Below, one piece after another: positions 62,977 through 64,000 of a DNA stretch of 64,000 bases. Below the pieces are notes generated by a model that searched no databases, was not told the DNA's origin, and was given only the letters and a program-made list of their open reading frames with translations. Source of the stretch: Undibacterium paludis (GTDB lineage: Bacteria; Pseudomonadota; Gammaproteobacteria; Burkholderiales; Burkholderiaceae_D); assembly GCF_022568815.1 (NCBI RefSeq), contig NZ_JAKZHX010000012.1:186001-250000 (forward strand), read 5' to 3'. Positions within the stretch are counted from its first letter, which is position 1. Each line of letters begins with the position of its first letter. A program made the position numbers and the translations under genes.

Positions 62977-64000
62977 ATGAAGCACTGGTTAACTGCGCTT
63001 GCCAGCGTCAGCGCACCAAAAATACTGGTGACGGTGGCCACCGTACTCGGTTCCGGCCCACGCGAACCCGGCGCCAAGATGGTGATTACCGCCGATGAAT
63101 TATTCGATACCATCGGTGGCGGTCACCTGGAAATGAAGGCGACAGAAATCGCCCGTGCCATGCTGGCCATGCCGGATACCATGCTGGCTGCACAGCGGCG
63201 TCTGGAGCGCTTCCCGCTGGGCCCCAGCCTGGGTCAGTGTTGTGGCGGTGTCGTGCACCTGGCCTTTGAGCGGGTGGCCAGTGATAATCTCACTCACCTG
63301 AATTGCCTGAACCAGCGCTGGCGCCTGGGCCTGGATACCTGGCGTCTGCTGGCGCTGGACAGTGATCAGGCAGTGACGCTATGTGATGACAATGCCACCC
63401 ACCTGGCCGGGCCAGTCTGGCCAGCCATTTTGCCTGTTGCGATAGATGTCCTGACGGCCTGTCAGGTCCTGACTGATACCACGGGCCAGCGCTGGCTGCT
63501 TGATTCCTGCCTGGCGGAAAAGGCGCACCTGATGTTGTTTGGCGCCGGCCATGTTGGCGCCGCCATCGTCCGCGCCCTGGCAGACCTGCCCTGTCGCATC
63601 ACCTGGGTGGATGAACGTGAGGACATGTTCCCGACACGGCTGGCCGCCAATGTCATTGTCGAAGCGACCGATACACCAGAAGCCCTGATCGCCGGTGCTG
63701 CACCGGGCACGTCTTTTCTGGTGATGACACATAGTCATGCACTGGACCGGCGTCTGTCCGAACATATACTGCGACGTCATGATATCTGCTGGTTTGGTCT
63801 GATCGGTTCACAAACCAAGCGCGTGCAGTTCGAACGCCGCCTGCGCGAACGTGGCATACCGGCCACGCGCATGACCGACATGGTCTGCCCCATAGGCTTG
63901 CCCGGCATCCATGGCAAGCAACCGGCTGTGATTGCTGCATCGGTCGTCGCCCAGCTCCTGCAGGTGTGGGAGGAGCATGAACTGCAGCAGCAAAAGGCCC
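62977..64000 (+). CDS. xdhC: Xanthine dehydrogenase accessory protein XdhC (partial, 3' end off the window)
   Basis: The first 341 codons are in the window and no stop is reached. The protein has the XdhC/CoxF N-domain (ILVTVATVLGSGPREPGAKMVI, TIGGGHLEMKA, GPSLGQCCGGVVHLAFERV) and a Rossmann domain LLFGAGHVGAAIVRALADLP...WVDEREDMFP. XdhC binds molybdenum cofactor, helps sulfurate it and inserts it into XdhB. The gene starts 11 bp after xdhB. The length seen already covers both domains, so little should be missing. Confidence 0.93.
   Translation, partial: MKHWLTALASVSAPKILVTVATVLGSGPREPGAKMVITADELFDTIGGGHLEMKATEIARAMLAMPDTMLAAQRRLERFPLGPSLGQCCGGVVHLAFERVASDNLTHLNCLNQRWRLGLDTWRLLALDSDQAVTLCDDNATHLAGPVWPAILPVAIDVLTACQVLTDTTGQRWLLDSCLAEKAHLMLFGAGHVGAAIVRALADLPCRITWVDEREDMFPTRLAANVIVEATDTPEALIAGAAPGTSFLVMTHSHALDRRLSEHILRRHDICWFGLIGSQTKRVQFERRLRERGIPATRMTDMVCPIGLPGIHGKQPAVIAASVVAQLLQVWEEHELQQQKA

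Overview
This window looks like chromosomal DNA of a betaproteobacterium of the Burkholderiales, probably Oxalobacteraceae-like. That placement is inference. It rests on the linked order mnmG-rsmG-parA-parB-atpIBEFHAGDC with hemE and priA nearby, on the style of the housekeeping proteins, and on dispersed intergenic repeats of a kind common in that family. No rRNA or tRNA gene was seen. Nearly all space is coding, and no phage, insertion sequence, integrase or CRISPR array was found.

Layout. 1-8.1 kb is mostly minus strand: a truncated unrecognised gene, a DUF3419/BtaA-like aminocarboxypropyl transferase, two small envelope-type proteins, glycerol kinase, an FKBP prolyl isomerase, a periplasmic solute-binding protein and a LysR regulator. 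8.2-18.4 kb is catabolic: methylmalonate-semialdehyde dehydrogenase, a nitronate monooxygenase-like enzyme, a GMC oxidoreductase and a complete branched-chain amino acid/amide-type ABC importer. 18.5-23.9 kb holds a membrane protein, a HEAT-like secreted protein, a secreted lipase, a LuxR-type regulator, an iron-dependent alcohol dehydrogenase and a TauE/SafE permease. 23.9-36.4 kb is the origin-proximal housekeeping block: parS sites, mnmG, rsmG, parA, parB and the nine-gene ATP synthase operon with a good promoter and a clear terminator. 36.5-50.4 kb is mixed: TonB-dependent receptor, CoA-binding protein, PPK2 kinase, SGNH hydrolase, hemE, priA, gamma carbonic anhydrase and small envelope or metabolic genes. 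DnaA-box clusters lie upstream of both hemE and priA.

The most unusual part is 50.4-58.1 kb. A SLATT-type two-helix membrane protein and a secreted protein precede a tightly coupled four-gene cassette: a membrane/coiled-coil protein, a ClpB-like AAA+ ATPase with a degenerate N-terminal half, an NrdG-like radical SAM protein, and a zinc-ribbon Ser/Thr kinase with a C-terminal membrane anchor. The first three junctions are ATGA, ATGA and TAA-TTG, which implies co-translation. A small DUF3052-like gene follows. I do not recognise this combination as a named system, and it is the best candidate here for something undescribed. The window ends with xdhABC (xanthine dehydrogenase and its maturation factor; xdhC runs off the edge).

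At the small scale there are at least three dispersed repeat families: a short TAGGACTT-ended palindromic element (three copies), a longer hairpin element (one full copy and a relative), and a composite intergenic element (two loci). Five parS-like sites lie within 2.3 kb, two of them built into the stop codon of mnmG and the start of rsmG.
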